This document shows positions 26,018-34,210 of a DNA stretch of 64,000 nt, piece by piece; the stretch's first letter is position 1, and each line of letters opens with the position of its first letter. The translations under genes and the position numbers were made by a program. The notes below the pieces were generated by a model. It did not search any database. It saw only the letters and a program-made list of their open reading frames with translations, and was not told the DNA's origin. The DNA comes from a virus. Where the stretch lies: IMG/VR virus record IMGVR_UViG_3300032164_000004, positions 1-64,000 of that record, one strand, 5' to 3'.

Positions 26018-26121
26018 TTGGAACCTTGGAACCTTGGAACCTTGGAACCTTGGAACCTTGGAACCTTGGAACCTTGGAACCTTGGAACCTTGGAACCTTG
26101 GAACCTTGGAACCTTGGAACC
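26018..26121 (+). repeat. 13 perfect tandem copies of the octamer TTGGAACC
   Basis: 104 bp made only of TTGGAACC units, starting 12 bp after a stop codon. Frames through it exist on both strands but are simple by-products of the repeat. It merges into a 40-bp repeat that itself contains TTGGAACC. Confidence 0.95.
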
Positions 26122-26241
26122 TTGGATGATTCTATTTACACTTTTGATTTTACTTGGAACCTTGGATGATTCTATTTACACTTTTGATTTTACTTGGAAC
26201 TTTGGATGATTCTATTTACACTTTTGATTTTACTTGGACCC
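26122..26241 (+). repeat. Three tandem copies of a 40-bp unit
   Basis: Units at 26122-26161, 26162-26201 and 26202-26241, nearly identical, each starting TTGGATGATT and ending ACTTGGAACC or a one- or two-base variant. The octamer array looks like an expansion of the end of this unit. Confidence 0.93.
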
Positions 26242-26540
26242 CTATACGCTCTCTAGAGTACCTGGTTCTCTCTAAATGAATACATTTATATTATACCAGA
26301 AACGAGAGTGTTTGTCAAGTGCTAAAATGATGATTCCGAGATAAGTTGTTGAAAACAAACGAAAAATAAATTTTATGTCAAGTTTCTTAACATAAAAACG
26401 ATAGGATTTTGATGTTTTAATTGTGAGTGTGAGTAGTTGTACGGTTTTGAATTAAATACGATTTTTGTGGTCTGTAAGTTGATGGAAACAAAAGACTTAA
26501 AAAATAGGATTTTTACGAAAATTAAAGTGGGGTAAGCTTA
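26242..26540. other. Non-coding region between repeats and the vWA gene
   Basis: 300 bp with no supported gene. It contains a leftward consensus promoter (26290-26318), the palindrome CTCTAGAG near 26255 and two copies of a TTGaaAACAAA...TAGGATTTT element (about 26346-26410 and 26480-26512) that recurs near 47370. Together with the repeats it is a candidate origin or regulatory centre. Confidence 0.5.
26290..26318 (-). promoter_or_regulatory. Perfect-consensus sigma-70 promoter firing left into the repeats
   Basis: Minus strand TTGACA (26318-26313), 17-bp spacer, TATAAT (26295-26290). Expected start near 26283. Transcription would copy the 40-bp and 8-bp repeats; no minus-strand gene lies downstream. 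Confidence 0.8.
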
Positions 26541-26569
26541 TTGACAACGCGCTAGTAACGTGTTATAAT
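26541..26569 (+). promoter_or_regulatory. Perfect-consensus sigma-70 promoter for the vWA gene
   Basis: TTGACA, 17-bp spacer ending TGT, TATAAT. A short leader with AGAGG precedes the ATG at 26590. Confidence 0.9.
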
Positions 26570-26589
26570 ACAATAGAGGCATATAATAT

Positions 26590-27618
26590 ATGTTCGAATC
26601 TGAATCTAAAAAATTAGGAATGCAACATTTTATCAACCATATAGCTTTAGTCATAGATGCGAGTGCATCTATGCAACATTTAAGTAATAATGTGGTTAAA
26701 GTATTTGATCGTGAATTGGATAATCTTAAACGTAGATCTGTTGAGTTGGATCAAGAGACAAGGATTTCCATTTATTTATTTAATAGTAATTATACCTGTT
26801 TAGTTTTTGATATGGATGTAATGCGGATGAAGTCTTTAAAGGAATATTATCATCCTACTGGTTCTACAGCATTAATTAGAACTACGGTAAAAGCTATTGA
26901 GGATATGAGGGTATTACCTGAATTGTATGGGGATCATGCTTTTTTGGTTTATGTTATTACCGATGGGGAAGAGAATGCGAGTAAAATGCATCCTTGTACT
27001 CTAATAGATGCTATTAAAAATATGTCTGATAACTGGACAATAGTGTGTTTGGTTCCGAATCAAAATGGTGTTTACGAAGCAAAAAAGTTTGGATTTCCAA
27101 TAGATAATATTCAAATTTGGGATACTTCTGTAAAAGGACTTGAAAAAGCTGGTAAAAGTTTTACAAATGCAATGGATAATTATATGCATTTGCGTAGTCA
27201 AGGAATCCGTTCGACAAAATCATTTTTTAAAACGGATCTAACTTCAGTTACCACCAACGACCTTAAAATGGGACTTATTAAATTAAATGTTTCACATATT
27301 AAAACTTATCATTTAGATCGACCATGTGGAAGTAGAGAGTTTGTTATTAGAGAAACAGGATATTCTTATGTAAAGGGTATGGTATTTTACCAGTTAACAA
27401 AAGCCGAAACCATTCAAGCCAATAAGGAAATTATTATACGCGATAAGATGAGTGGTGATTATTATGGTGGGGAAAATGCTCGACGTTTATTATGTTTACC
27501 TTTTGAGGAAATTAGAGTTCACCCAGGTCAACACGGTAATTTTGATGTATTCATACAAAGTACTGCGGTAAATAGGAAATTACAATCTAATACGGATGTT
27601 ATTTTAAAAATTAGTTAA
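26590..27618 (+). CDS. von Willebrand factor A domain protein
   Basis: 342 residues. vWA fold signs: strand plus MIDAS motif IALVIDASASMQ (D-A-S-A-S), the conserved Thr in PTGSTALIR, and VYVITDGEENASK. The C-terminal half (from about residue 205) is a separate domain with GSREFVIRETGYSYVKGMVFYQL, positions about 245-268, and GDYYGGENARRLL. Such proteins bind partners through a metal ion. It has a strong early promoter, so it probably acts early. It may take over host machinery, but no partner is evident. Confidence 0.75.
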   Translation: MFESESKKLGMQHFINHIALVIDASASMQHLSNNVVKVFDRELDNLKRRSVELDQETRISIYLFNSNYTCLVFDMDVMRMKSLKEYYHPTGSTALIRTTVKAIEDMRVLPELYGDHAFLVYVITDGEENASKMHPCTLIDAIKNMSDNWTIVCLVPNQNGVYEAKKFGFPIDNIQIWDTSVKGLEKAGKSFTNAMDNYMHLRSQGIRSTKSFFKTDLTSVTTNDLKMGLIKLNVSHIKTYHLDRPCGSREFVIRETGYSYVKGMVFYQLTKAETIQANKEIIIRDKMSGDYYGGENARRLLCLPFEEIRVHPGQHGNFDVFIQSTAVNRKLQSNTDVILKIS

Positions 27619-27638
27619 TTTCGGAAGGATCTATCTGG

Positions 27639-27644
27639 TATAAT
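27639..27644 (+). promoter_or_regulatory. -10 box TATAAT, leaderless type, before late sigma gene
   Basis: TGGTATAAT with an extended -10 (TGG). No good -35 at 17 bp. The ATG at 27650 starts 5 bp after the box. Confidence 0.5.
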
Positions 27645-27649
27645 AGTAG

Positions 27650-28198
27650 ATGGCGAAAACAAAACATTATGTTGATAATAATAAGTTGTTGGCTGAGTTA
27701 ATAGCTTATCAGAAATCTATTAGGAAGGCTAAAAGAGAAGGATTAGAAAAACCTCGTGTTCCTGAATACGTGGGCGAATGTCTCCTTAAGATTGCAGAAC
27801 ATTTAAGTTTTCGTCCTAATTTTTATAATTATTCGTATATAGGTGATATGATTGGTGATGGTATAGAAAATTGTCTCTTATATATAGATAATTTTAATCC
27901 TGAAAAAAGTAAAAATCCTTTTGCGTATTTTACTCAAATTATTTGGTATGCCTTCATCCGTAGAATTCTTAAGGAGAAAAAGCAATTATATTTAAAGTAT
28001 AAGAGCATTGAAAAATCTCCAGAATTTTCGGAATATTTTAATCAAGCCCATGATATCGGCGTCTATAAAAATACATATGTGGAATTCTTAAAAAAAAATA
28101 TGGTTGAAATTATATCTGAATTTGAGGATAAGAAAAAAAATAAAAAGAAAAAATCTGTAAATTTGGAAAAGTTTTTTGGTGGGGTTGTAGATGGGTAA
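27650..28198 (+). CDS. 55: Late-transcription sigma factor (gp55-like)
   Basis: 182 residues (T4 gp55 185). The core phrase IGDMIGDGIENCLLYIDNFNPEKSKNPFAYFTQIIWYAFIRRI, positions about 65-107, is the diagnostic sigma region 2-like segment of gp55. The Lys-rich region and the hydrophobic end (VNLEKFFGG) suit a C-terminal contact with the sliding clamp, as in T4. It directs host RNA polymerase to TATAAATA late promoters, which are seen in the structural half. It overlaps the next gene by 8 bp. Confidence 0.92.
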   Translation: MAKTKHYVDNNKLLAELIAYQKSIRKAKREGLEKPRVPEYVGECLLKIAEHLSFRPNFYNYSYIGDMIGDGIENCLLYIDNFNPEKSKNPFAYFTQIIWYAFIRRILKEKKQLYLKYKSIEKSPEFSEYFNQAHDIGVYKNTYVEFLKKNMVEIISEFEDKKKNKKKKSVNLEKFFGGVVDG

Positions 28199-29249
28199 AG
28201 TCGTACTTTTAACCGATACGCATATTGGAGCAAGATCGGATAGTTTAGTTTTTGATAATTACTTTCAAAAATTTTTTAATGATATCCTATTTCCTACCTT
28301 AAAACGAGAAAAGATAAAAACCATATTTCATCTTGGGGATGTATTTGATAGGCGTAAATATATCAATTTTAATATATTAAATAGGTTTAGAAATAACTTT
28401 TTACATCCGTTGGAAAATATGGGAGTAAATATGTTTGTGTTGAGTGGTAATCATGATGTATTTTTCCGAAATACTAATGATGTGAATTCGATTCAAGAAA
28501 TAATGGGTGGGTGGGATAATATAACAGTTATCAACGAACCTAAGGAAATGATTTTTGATGGATTAAAATTATTATTACTACCATGGATTACTAATGATAA
28601 TTTAGAAGAAACCAATAAATTAATATCAAATACTTCTGCACGGGTATTATTTGGACATTTACAGATTCATGGATTTCAGATGTATGGTGGTATAAATTGT
28701 GAAGATGGTTTAGATGGAAGTATGTTTCATCAATTTGACATGGTAATTTCCGGACATTTCCACCACAAGAGTTCTAACGATAACATACATTATCTAGGTG
28801 CTCCATATGAGATGACTTTTGCTGATATGAATGATCCGAGAGGTTTTCATATTTTAGATACTAAAACATTATCGATGGAGTTTATTGAAAATCCTTATAG
28901 AATGTTTCATAGGGTGGTTTATGATGATAGAGGAAAAACTATAGATGAGATTTTGAATTCTATAGAACCAACTAAGTATTCGGAAACATATATTAAGGTA
29001 ATAGTTAATTATAAAAGTAATCCATTTTTCTTTGATAAGTTTATTGATATGCTTTATGGAGTATCGCCGGCAGAAATAAAAATTATTGAGGATTTTAATG
29101 TTGATGTTGATAGTGGAGAAACATCGACTGAGGATACTTTAAGTATACTTTTCGAATATGTGGATTCTATGGAATTAGTAATGGATAAAACAAAATTGAA
29201 AGAAATTCTTAGAGGAATATACTTAGAAGCAACAAATGAACAGGAATAG
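28191..29249 (+). CDS. 47: Recombination nuclease subunit gp47 (SbcD/Mre11-like)
   Basis: 352 residues (T4 339). Metallophosphoesterase motifs: TDTHIGARSD, LGDVFDRRKY, LSGNHDVFF, GHLQIHG and GHFHHKSS. It forms the Mre11/Rad50-type complex with the next gene product, resecting DNA ends for recombination-dependent replication. The overlap with gp55 and adjacency to gp46 support this. Confidence 0.94.
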   Translation: MGKVVLLTDTHIGARSDSLVFDNYFQKFFNDILFPTLKREKIKTIFHLGDVFDRRKYINFNILNRFRNNFLHPLENMGVNMFVLSGNHDVFFRNTNDVNSIQEIMGGWDNITVINEPKEMIFDGLKLLLLPWITNDNLEETNKLISNTSARVLFGHLQIHGFQMYGGINCEDGLDGSMFHQFDMVISGHFHHKSSNDNIHYLGAPYEMTFADMNDPRGFHILDTKTLSMEFIENPYRMFHRVVYDDRGKTIDEILNSIEPTKYSETYIKVIVNYKSNPFFFDKFIDMLYGVSPAEIKIIEDFNVDVDSGETSTEDTLSILFEYVDSMELVMDKTKLKEILRGIYLEATNEQE

Positions 29250-29266
29250 ATATTTGAGTTCGTTAT

Positions 29267-30985
29267 ATGATATTTTTTCAAAAAATTAAATGGTCTAATT
29301 TTTTATCTACTGGGAATCAACCTATCGAGATTGATTTAAATAAGCATTCTACTACCTTAATCTTAGGTGAAAATGGATCTGGAAAAAGCACATTATTATG
29401 TGCTTTAACCTTTGTATTATTTGGTAAACCATTTAGAAATATTAATAAACCTCAATTAGTTAATTCATTAAATCAGTCTGATTGTTTGGTTGAGATCTAT
29501 TTTATAATTGGTAAAAATGAATATTTTATTAGGAGGGGTTTAAAACCTAGTATCTTTGAAATTTATATCAATGAAAAATTAGTAAATCAAGATTCTAGGA
29601 TTAAAGATTATCAGGTTTATTTAGAAGAAAATATTTTAAAATTGAATTATAGGAGTTTTTGTCAAGTAGTGGTTTTAGGTAGTTCTACGTTCGTACCATT
29701 TATGCAACTGAAGGCATCCGATAGGAGATTTATTATTGAGGATTTGTTGGATATACAAATATTTTCTTACATGAATGGTATATTAAAACAAAAAATAATA
29801 GAATTAAGAGAACAATTTACTAAACTTGATAATGATATTTCCTTAATTGATGATAAAATTAAGTTACGGCGTCAATATGTGGAAGAATTACGGACTAATA
29901 ATAAAGAACGTATCTCAGTTTGTAATTCTAGTATGAAGGATAATAAACTAGACAAGGTTGTAAAACTTAAAGAAATAAAGGTCTTAGAAAAGGAAATAGA
30001 AAAATTAACCGTAAAGTGTGCTAATGAAGATTCTATTAGGGCTATAATTAGGAAATTAGAATTATTGGAAGACCAATTAACATCTTCTGCAAAGAAATTA
30101 GAAAAAGAGTTAATTTTTTTTGGAGATACTGAAGTATGTCCTACATGTAAACAGAATATTAATGATATGTTTAAGGTAGATATAATAACCGAAAAAAAAT
30201 TAAAATTAAAAGAAGTTAATTTGGCATTAGTTAAATTGGATAAGGATTTACAAAATAAGAGAAATATTTTAGATTTAATATGTGATATTTTAGGTCGAAT
30301 TGTTGATAAGAAAAAAGATATATCTAAAATAAATTCGTCCATTATAGCGATTGAATCCTATATGGAAAAAATTCAAAATGAAATAAAGGAATTATTATCT
30401 AAGAAAACTATTTCCGATAAGGATAAGAAGGAATTAAAGTTATTAGAAGCTGAACGAGAAGAATGTGTTAATGTTAAGGATAGGTTTTTTGAGGATAAAC
30501 ATTATTATGATCTAGTAGCACAGATGTTAAAGGATAGTGGTATAAAGACTCGGATCATAAGTCGTTATTTGCCTATTATTAATAAATCTGTAAATAAGTA
30601 TTTGAATCTTTTGGATTTCTTTGTTAATTTCACATTAGATGAAAATTTTAAGGAAATTATAAAGAGTCGAGGACGTGATGAATTTTCTTATGAATCTTTT
30701 TCGGAAGGTGAGAAATTACGGATAGATTTGAGTTTGTTGTTTACGTGGCGCGATATCTCAAAGATGAAAAATAGTGCAAATACCAATTTATTGATATTAG
30801 ATGAAATTTTTGATTCTTCATTGGATACCAATGGTACTGAAGATTTTTTAAAATTAATAGGCCAACTGAATACTAATATTAATATTTTTATTATAAGTCA
30901 TAAAGGAGATACGTTGCAAGATAAATTCCAAAATACCATTCGTTTTGTGAAGGTTAAGAATTTTTCTTTGTTAAAAAAGGAGTAA
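29267..30985 (+). CDS. 46: Recombination ATPase subunit gp46 (SbcC/Rad50-like)
   Basis: 572 residues (T4 560). Walker A GENGSGKST at about residues 34-42, a central coiled coil with zinc hook CPTCKQN, signature motif SFSEGEKLRIDLS, and Walker B NLLILDEIFDSSLD. Partner of gp47. It is positioned immediately downstream. Confidence 0.95.
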   Translation: MIFFQKIKWSNFLSTGNQPIEIDLNKHSTTLILGENGSGKSTLLCALTFVLFGKPFRNINKPQLVNSLNQSDCLVEIYFIIGKNEYFIRRGLKPSIFEIYINEKLVNQDSRIKDYQVYLEENILKLNYRSFCQVVVLGSSTFVPFMQLKASDRRFIIEDLLDIQIFSYMNGILKQKIIELREQFTKLDNDISLIDDKIKLRRQYVEELRTNNKERISVCNSSMKDNKLDKVVKLKEIKVLEKEIEKLTVKCANEDSIRAIIRKLELLEDQLTSSAKKLEKELIFFGDTEVCPTCKQNINDMFKVDIITEKKLKLKEVNLALVKLDKDLQNKRNILDLICDILGRIVDKKKDISKINSSIIAIESYMEKIQNEIKELLSKKTISDKDKKELKLLEAEREECVNVKDRFFEDKHYYDLVAQMLKDSGIKTRIISRYLPIINKSVNKYLNLLDFFVNFTLDENFKEIIKSRGRDEFSYESFSEGEKLRIDLSLLFTWRDISKMKNSANTNLLILDEIFDSSLDTNGTEDFLKLIGQLNTNINIFIISHKGDTLQDKFQNTIRFVKVKNFSLLKKE

Positions 30986-30989
30986 AATA

Positions 30990-31262
30990 ATGTTGAATAT
31001 TAAAGATGAATGTGATATAATAGTAAAAGATGTATTGCGATATACTGCGGAGGTATTGAGAAATTTGATTGTTTCTGAAAAAACAGATGAGGAAAATGAA
31101 GTATTATCGATTTTATCTAAACAATGTGATGCGGTAGTAGGTATGTTAGATAGGTTGAAATATGTTGAGGGTGAGTATGAATATAGAAAGCGATTTAATC
31201 CAAACATGCGCTTTTATCGGTCTAAATTTAGAGTCTTTCCAAACCGCAATAAAAAAAATTAA
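30990..31262 (+). CDS. Small hypothetical protein
   Basis: 90 residues, mostly helical (VLRYTAEVLRNLIVSE, LSKQCDAVVGMLDRLKYVE) with a basic C-terminus. It has a start shortly after gp46. Its last 86 bp overlap the next gene in another frame. Not recognised. Confidence 0.5.
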   Translation: MLNIKDECDIIVKDVLRYTAEVLRNLIVSEKTDEENEVLSILSKQCDAVVGMLDRLKYVEGEYEYRKRFNPNMRFYRSKFRVFPNRNKKN

Positions 31263-31584
31263 GACAGATAAGATAACTTTAGATTATAGGGATAATTGTA
31301 ATCCAAATAATCCAACACGAAATTATTGTTACGTTATTTCGGAATGTATTTTCCATTTCTTAGCACCTAAAGGGTCTTTTGCTTACCGAACTAATGTTCC
31401 AGACGATGAGTTGAATCATTATTACGTTGTTTGGCCTAATGGATTTATATGTGATTTAGCTCAAGGCCATTTGAAGAAATTTAACGCATCTATTTATGAT
31501 AACGGTAAGAAATGTGTGTTTAGACATCCCTCACCGTCGGTGGATGCAAAAAGGTTAGCAAAATTATTAGATATTGAGGATTAA
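31177..31584 (+). CDS. Conserved phage protein, possible Cys/His-type fold
   Basis: 135 residues from ATG 31177 (GGTGAG upstream). The segments RNYCYVISECIFHFLAPKG, LNHYYVVWPNGFICDLAQGH and FRHPSPSVDAKRLAKLL follow the layout of a widespread phage family (CYVxSEalYH ... HyxxxxpdGxvxDlt). Its Cys, His and Asp resemble a transglutaminase or papain-like triad. That functional reading is inference. Confidence 0.5.
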   Translation: MNIESDLIQTCAFIGLNLESFQTAIKKIKTDKITLDYRDNCNPNNPTRNYCYVISECIFHFLAPKGSFAYRTNVPDDELNHYYVVWPNGFICDLAQGHLKKFNASIYDNGKKCVFRHPSPSVDAKRLAKLLDIED

Positions 31585-31585
31585 T

Positions 31586-31792
31586 ATGAAGGTAGAGATT
31601 ACTATTACAGGTACGGGGGAATATAATGATGAATATACTATTCCTGCTTTTATTGCTGAAGTGGTCGATTTTATGAAAGATAGCGGATTTTCTAGGGAAT
31701 CATTCGCTCAAAGTGGAGTATTCCAACCAGAAGATGATGAAGTGAATTGGATGGGTGTATTCGAATTTGAGTATTTAAATGGCTATAATTAA
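31586..31792 (+). CDS. Small hypothetical protein
   Basis: 68 residues from ATG 31586, 1 bp after the preceding stop. Acidic, with a beta-strand start (KVEITITGTGEYNDEYTI). Its end overlaps the IMPDH-like start by 14 bp. Not recognised. Confidence 0.5.
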   Translation: MKVEITITGTGEYNDEYTIPAFIAEVVDFMKDSGFSRESFAQSGVFQPEDDEVNWMGVFEFEYLNGYN

Positions 31793-32684
31793 ATCATTAT
31801 CGTTTAATGATGTTATGTTGGTTCCTAAAAGGAATTCAGTAAGTAGCCGTGCGGAAATTGATTTAAGTAGTAATATTGGAACTCTGGAGTTGGGTGTTCC
31901 AATTATTGCATCTAATATGTCATCCGTTTGTGGACCTAAAATGTGCGTTGCTATGCATAATGTTGGTGCATTAGGTATATTACATCGGATGTGTACTATC
32001 GATGAACAGATGGAGATGATGTGTGAAATACCAAATGATGTTAATTTTGGTATATCTTTTGGAATTGGTAAAGAATGGATAAATCGTATTCGGCTTATTG
32101 AAAGATTTAATAATAAGAGTAGAACTATTATTGCCTGTTTGGATGTAGCCCACGCTCATTCTGATAAAGTAATGGATATTATTGACGAATATTATAGGAA
32201 ATTTCCTTATAATTTAATTATAGGGAATATAGCTACAGTCAGAGCCGCATGTGATATTTATAGTATTATTCCAAAAGATAGAATAATGTCAACGGCTTTA
32301 AAGTGCGGAATCGGCGGAGGTTGTTTTACTTCGGATACAAATATTTTTACTATTACTGGTAATAAACGTATAATGGATATAGTTATTGGAGATTTTGTAT
32401 TATCTCATTCTGGTAAATTTGAAATGGTAATTGATACGTTAAGAAGGTCAGAAACCGAATGTTTATATAATATAAACCAAACTAAATGTACAAAAAACCA
32501 CGAATTTTTTGTGTTACATAAAAAATATGAACATATCATAACGGACAATAATTTAGAAGATTTTGCGGAATGGGTTTCGGCCGAAAAATTAAATGATGAT
32601 TACCTATTGATTGAAAGGTGTGAAAATTATAAATATGGTATGGGAGATGAATCTCTTATACCTTATGGAAAAAATAAAAGTTGA
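31779..32684 (+). CDS. IMPDH/GMPR-family enzyme, N part, plus split-intein N half
   Basis: Residues 1-181 are a TIM-barrel IMP dehydrogenase/GMP reductase start (LSFNDVMLVPKRNSVSSRAEIDLSS by position, IIASNMSSVCGPKM, ACLDVAHAHS, IIGNIATV, LKCGIGGG). At Cys182 (32322) an intein N half starts, CFTSDTNIFTITGNKRIMDI, with SHSGKFEMVIDTL and block B CTKNHEFFVL. It resembles the known fractured IMPDH-1 intein in sequence and insertion site. The frame ends after 120 intein-side residues. The rest of the enzyme is encoded at 33414-34043, with an endonuclease gene between. No CBS domains. Whether it oxidises IMP or reduces GMP is not certain. Confidence 0.87.
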   Translation: MAIIKSLSFNDVMLVPKRNSVSSRAEIDLSSNIGTLELGVPIIASNMSSVCGPKMCVAMHNVGALGILHRMCTIDEQMEMMCEIPNDVNFGISFGIGKEWINRIRLIERFNNKSRTIIACLDVAHAHSDKVMDIIDEYYRKFPYNLIIGNIATVRAACDIYSIIPKDRIMSTALKCGIGGGCFTSDTNIFTITGNKRIMDIVIGDFVLSHSGKFEMVIDTLRRSETECLYNINQTKCTKNHEFFVLHKKYEHIITDNNLEDFAEWVSAEKLNDDYLLIERCENYKYGMGDESLIPYGKNKS

Positions 32685-33435
32685 ATGTGCTTGCGGTAAT
32701 TTAAAATTAATAGGAAAGTATTATTTTTCACATTATTATAAAAATAAATCTTTTGTTTGTGGATCATGTCGTCAAAAAGGAACAAATAATTCATTTTATG
32801 GAAAAACGCATTCTGAGGAATTAAAGAATAGATTAAGCACTGAACGACGAATTTCAAATCTAGGAAAAAATAACCCATTTTACGGAAGAACACATTCTGA
32901 AGAAACAAAAAAAATTTTATCGGACAAGAATAAAGAAAACCAAAAAGGAATATTAAATCCTTTTTATGGTAAAAAACATACGGTCGAATCTCGATTGAGG
33001 ATGAGTGAATCTCAAAAAAATTATTATAAAAACCATCCTGAAGCTAGAGAGGCTCAACGTATTCGTATATTAAAACGTATAGGTCAAAATAAATATTGTA
33101 TTACGAAAATAGAAAAAATAATTCGTAGTAAATTGGAATTATTAGGTGTAAATTTTAAGTATAATTTTATTTTGGATGGTAGGTTTCAATATGATTTTTT
33201 GATATATCCAAATATAATTTTAGAAGTACAGGGAGATTATTGGCATGGTAATCCTAAAATATACGGGAAAAATAAACGCCCATTAAATGAAAGACAATTA
33301 TTTAAAATTAAACGAGATAAATTGAAGAAGAAATATTCTGTAGAAAAAGGATATAAAATATTTTATATTTGGGAATCCGATATTAATAAAGGTATATTTG
33401 AAGAAATGGATTTATGCTTACAAAATTTAAATTAG
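32665..33435 (+). CDS. Vsr-like homing endonuclease with NUMOD3 repeats
   Basis: 256 residues from ATG 32665; upstream starts exist at 32611 and later. Order: Cys ribbon (CACGN...CGSCRQKG); three NUMOD3-type repeats (NNSFYGKTHSEELKNRLS, NNPFYGRTHSEETKKILS, NPFYGKKHTVESRLRMSE); then a Vsr/EDxHD-like nuclease domain (RSKLELLGVNFKYNF, QYDFLIYPNIILEVQGDYWHGNP, KIFYIWESD). It lies between the halves of a split intein, as in the fractured-gene arrangement described for IMPDH and other phage genes. It overlaps both neighbours. Confidence 0.85.
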   Translation: MEKIKVECACGNLKLIGKYYFSHYYKNKSFVCGSCRQKGTNNSFYGKTHSEELKNRLSTERRISNLGKNNPFYGRTHSEETKKILSDKNKENQKGILNPFYGKKHTVESRLRMSESQKNYYKNHPEAREAQRIRILKRIGQNKYCITKIEKIIRSKLELLGVNFKYNFILDGRFQYDFLIYPNIILEVQGDYWHGNPKIYGKNKRPLNERQLFKIKRDKLKKKYSVEKGYKIFYIWESDINKGIFEEMDLCLQNLN

Positions 33436-34043
33436 TTCCGATTACAAAAATAGAAAAAAAAGAATATGTTGGAGATGTTTTTGATTTAACGGTAAATAAT
33501 TCTCATTCATATTGTGCTAATAATAAAATAGTACATAATTCTTTATGTACAACCCGTATTAAAACTGGTTGCGGAATACCAACATTTCAGTCGATTATGG
33601 ATATATCCGGATATATGCGTACAGTTGGTGATCCTGTAGGTATTATCGCCGATGGCGGCATTAAATATTCTGGAGATGTGGTGAAGTGTTTAGCTGCTGG
33701 TGCGAGTGCGGTAATGGTTGGTAAATTATTTGCTGGTACGGATGAATCTCCTGGTTCGGTTATTAAAGCTGGTGATGGCGGACTTTATAAGATTTATAGA
33801 GGTAGTGCCTCATATGGTGATAAGAAACTTAGGGGTGAAGAAACAAATAATATTGAAGGTGAAGAAACGTTGGTACCGTATTCATATGAAAATGTATCGG
33901 ATATTATAAAAGATTTAAAGGATGGTTGTCGTTCTGGTTTCTCATACTGTGGCGCTTATAATATAACCGAGTTGCAGGAAAGAGCTGAATTCACCGAAAT
34001 TACTAACAGTGGCTACATAGAATCAACACCTCATGGGAGATAA
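33414..34043 (+). CDS. Split-intein C half plus IMPDH/GMPR C part
   Basis: Residues 1-42 are an intein C half ([36 protein letters not shown]) that resembles the IMPDH-1 C half. Splicing before Ser43 (33540) joins GIGGG to [15 protein letters not shown] and so rebuilds the catalytic Cys loop. The remainder has [40 protein letters not shown] by positions about 72-111 and [11 protein letters not shown]. The spliced enzyme is about 348 residues, short for IMPDH because CBS domains are absent. Purine nucleotide supply is the likely purpose. Confidence 0.87.
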   Translation: MLTKFKLVPITKIEKKEYVGDVFDLTVNNSHSYCANNKIVHNSLCTTRIKTGCGIPTFQSIMDISGYMRTVGDPVGIIADGGIKYSGDVVKCLAAGASAVMVGKLFAGTDESPGSVIKAGDGGLYKIYRGSASYGDKKLRGEETNNIEGEETLVPYSYENVSDIIKDLKDGCRSGFSYCGAYNITELQERAEFTEITNSGYIESTPHGR

Positions 34044-34045
34044 TT

Positions 34046-34210
34046 ATGAAATTTAAAGCTGAATTTGTTGTTAGTCCTTCTGGAACGTGGAAGATTTTGG
34101 TAGTTCCAGAAGATGAGTGCGCTAAAGGTTTAATAACGTTAGTTGATCCATTACAAATACGAGTTTCTAAACTCGGAGCAATGATAGAAATTAGCGTGTT
34201 GGGTTATTAA
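34046..34210 (+). CDS. Small hypothetical protein
   Basis: 54 residues (MKFKAEFVVSPSGTWKILVV ... ISVLGY), starting 2 bp after the previous stop and sharing its stop with the next start (TAATG). Tight packing supports translation. Function unknown. Confidence 0.55.
   Translation: MKFKAEFVVSPSGTWKILVVPEDECAKGLITLVDPLQIRVSKLGAMIEISVLGY

Noticed and set aside
25873-26209. Protein-coding frames through the TTGGAACC repeats
   Set aside because: They exist only because the 8-bp repeat lacks stops in those frames; no start context or similarity.
26018-26241. CRISPR array
   Set aside because: Units are contiguous with no unique spacers, so this is a simple tandem repeat.
29872-30342. 156-codon minus-strand frame in gene 46
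   Set aside because: Lies antisense to the gp46 coiled coil, with Ser/Phe-rich composition typical of antisense of Lys/Glu codons.
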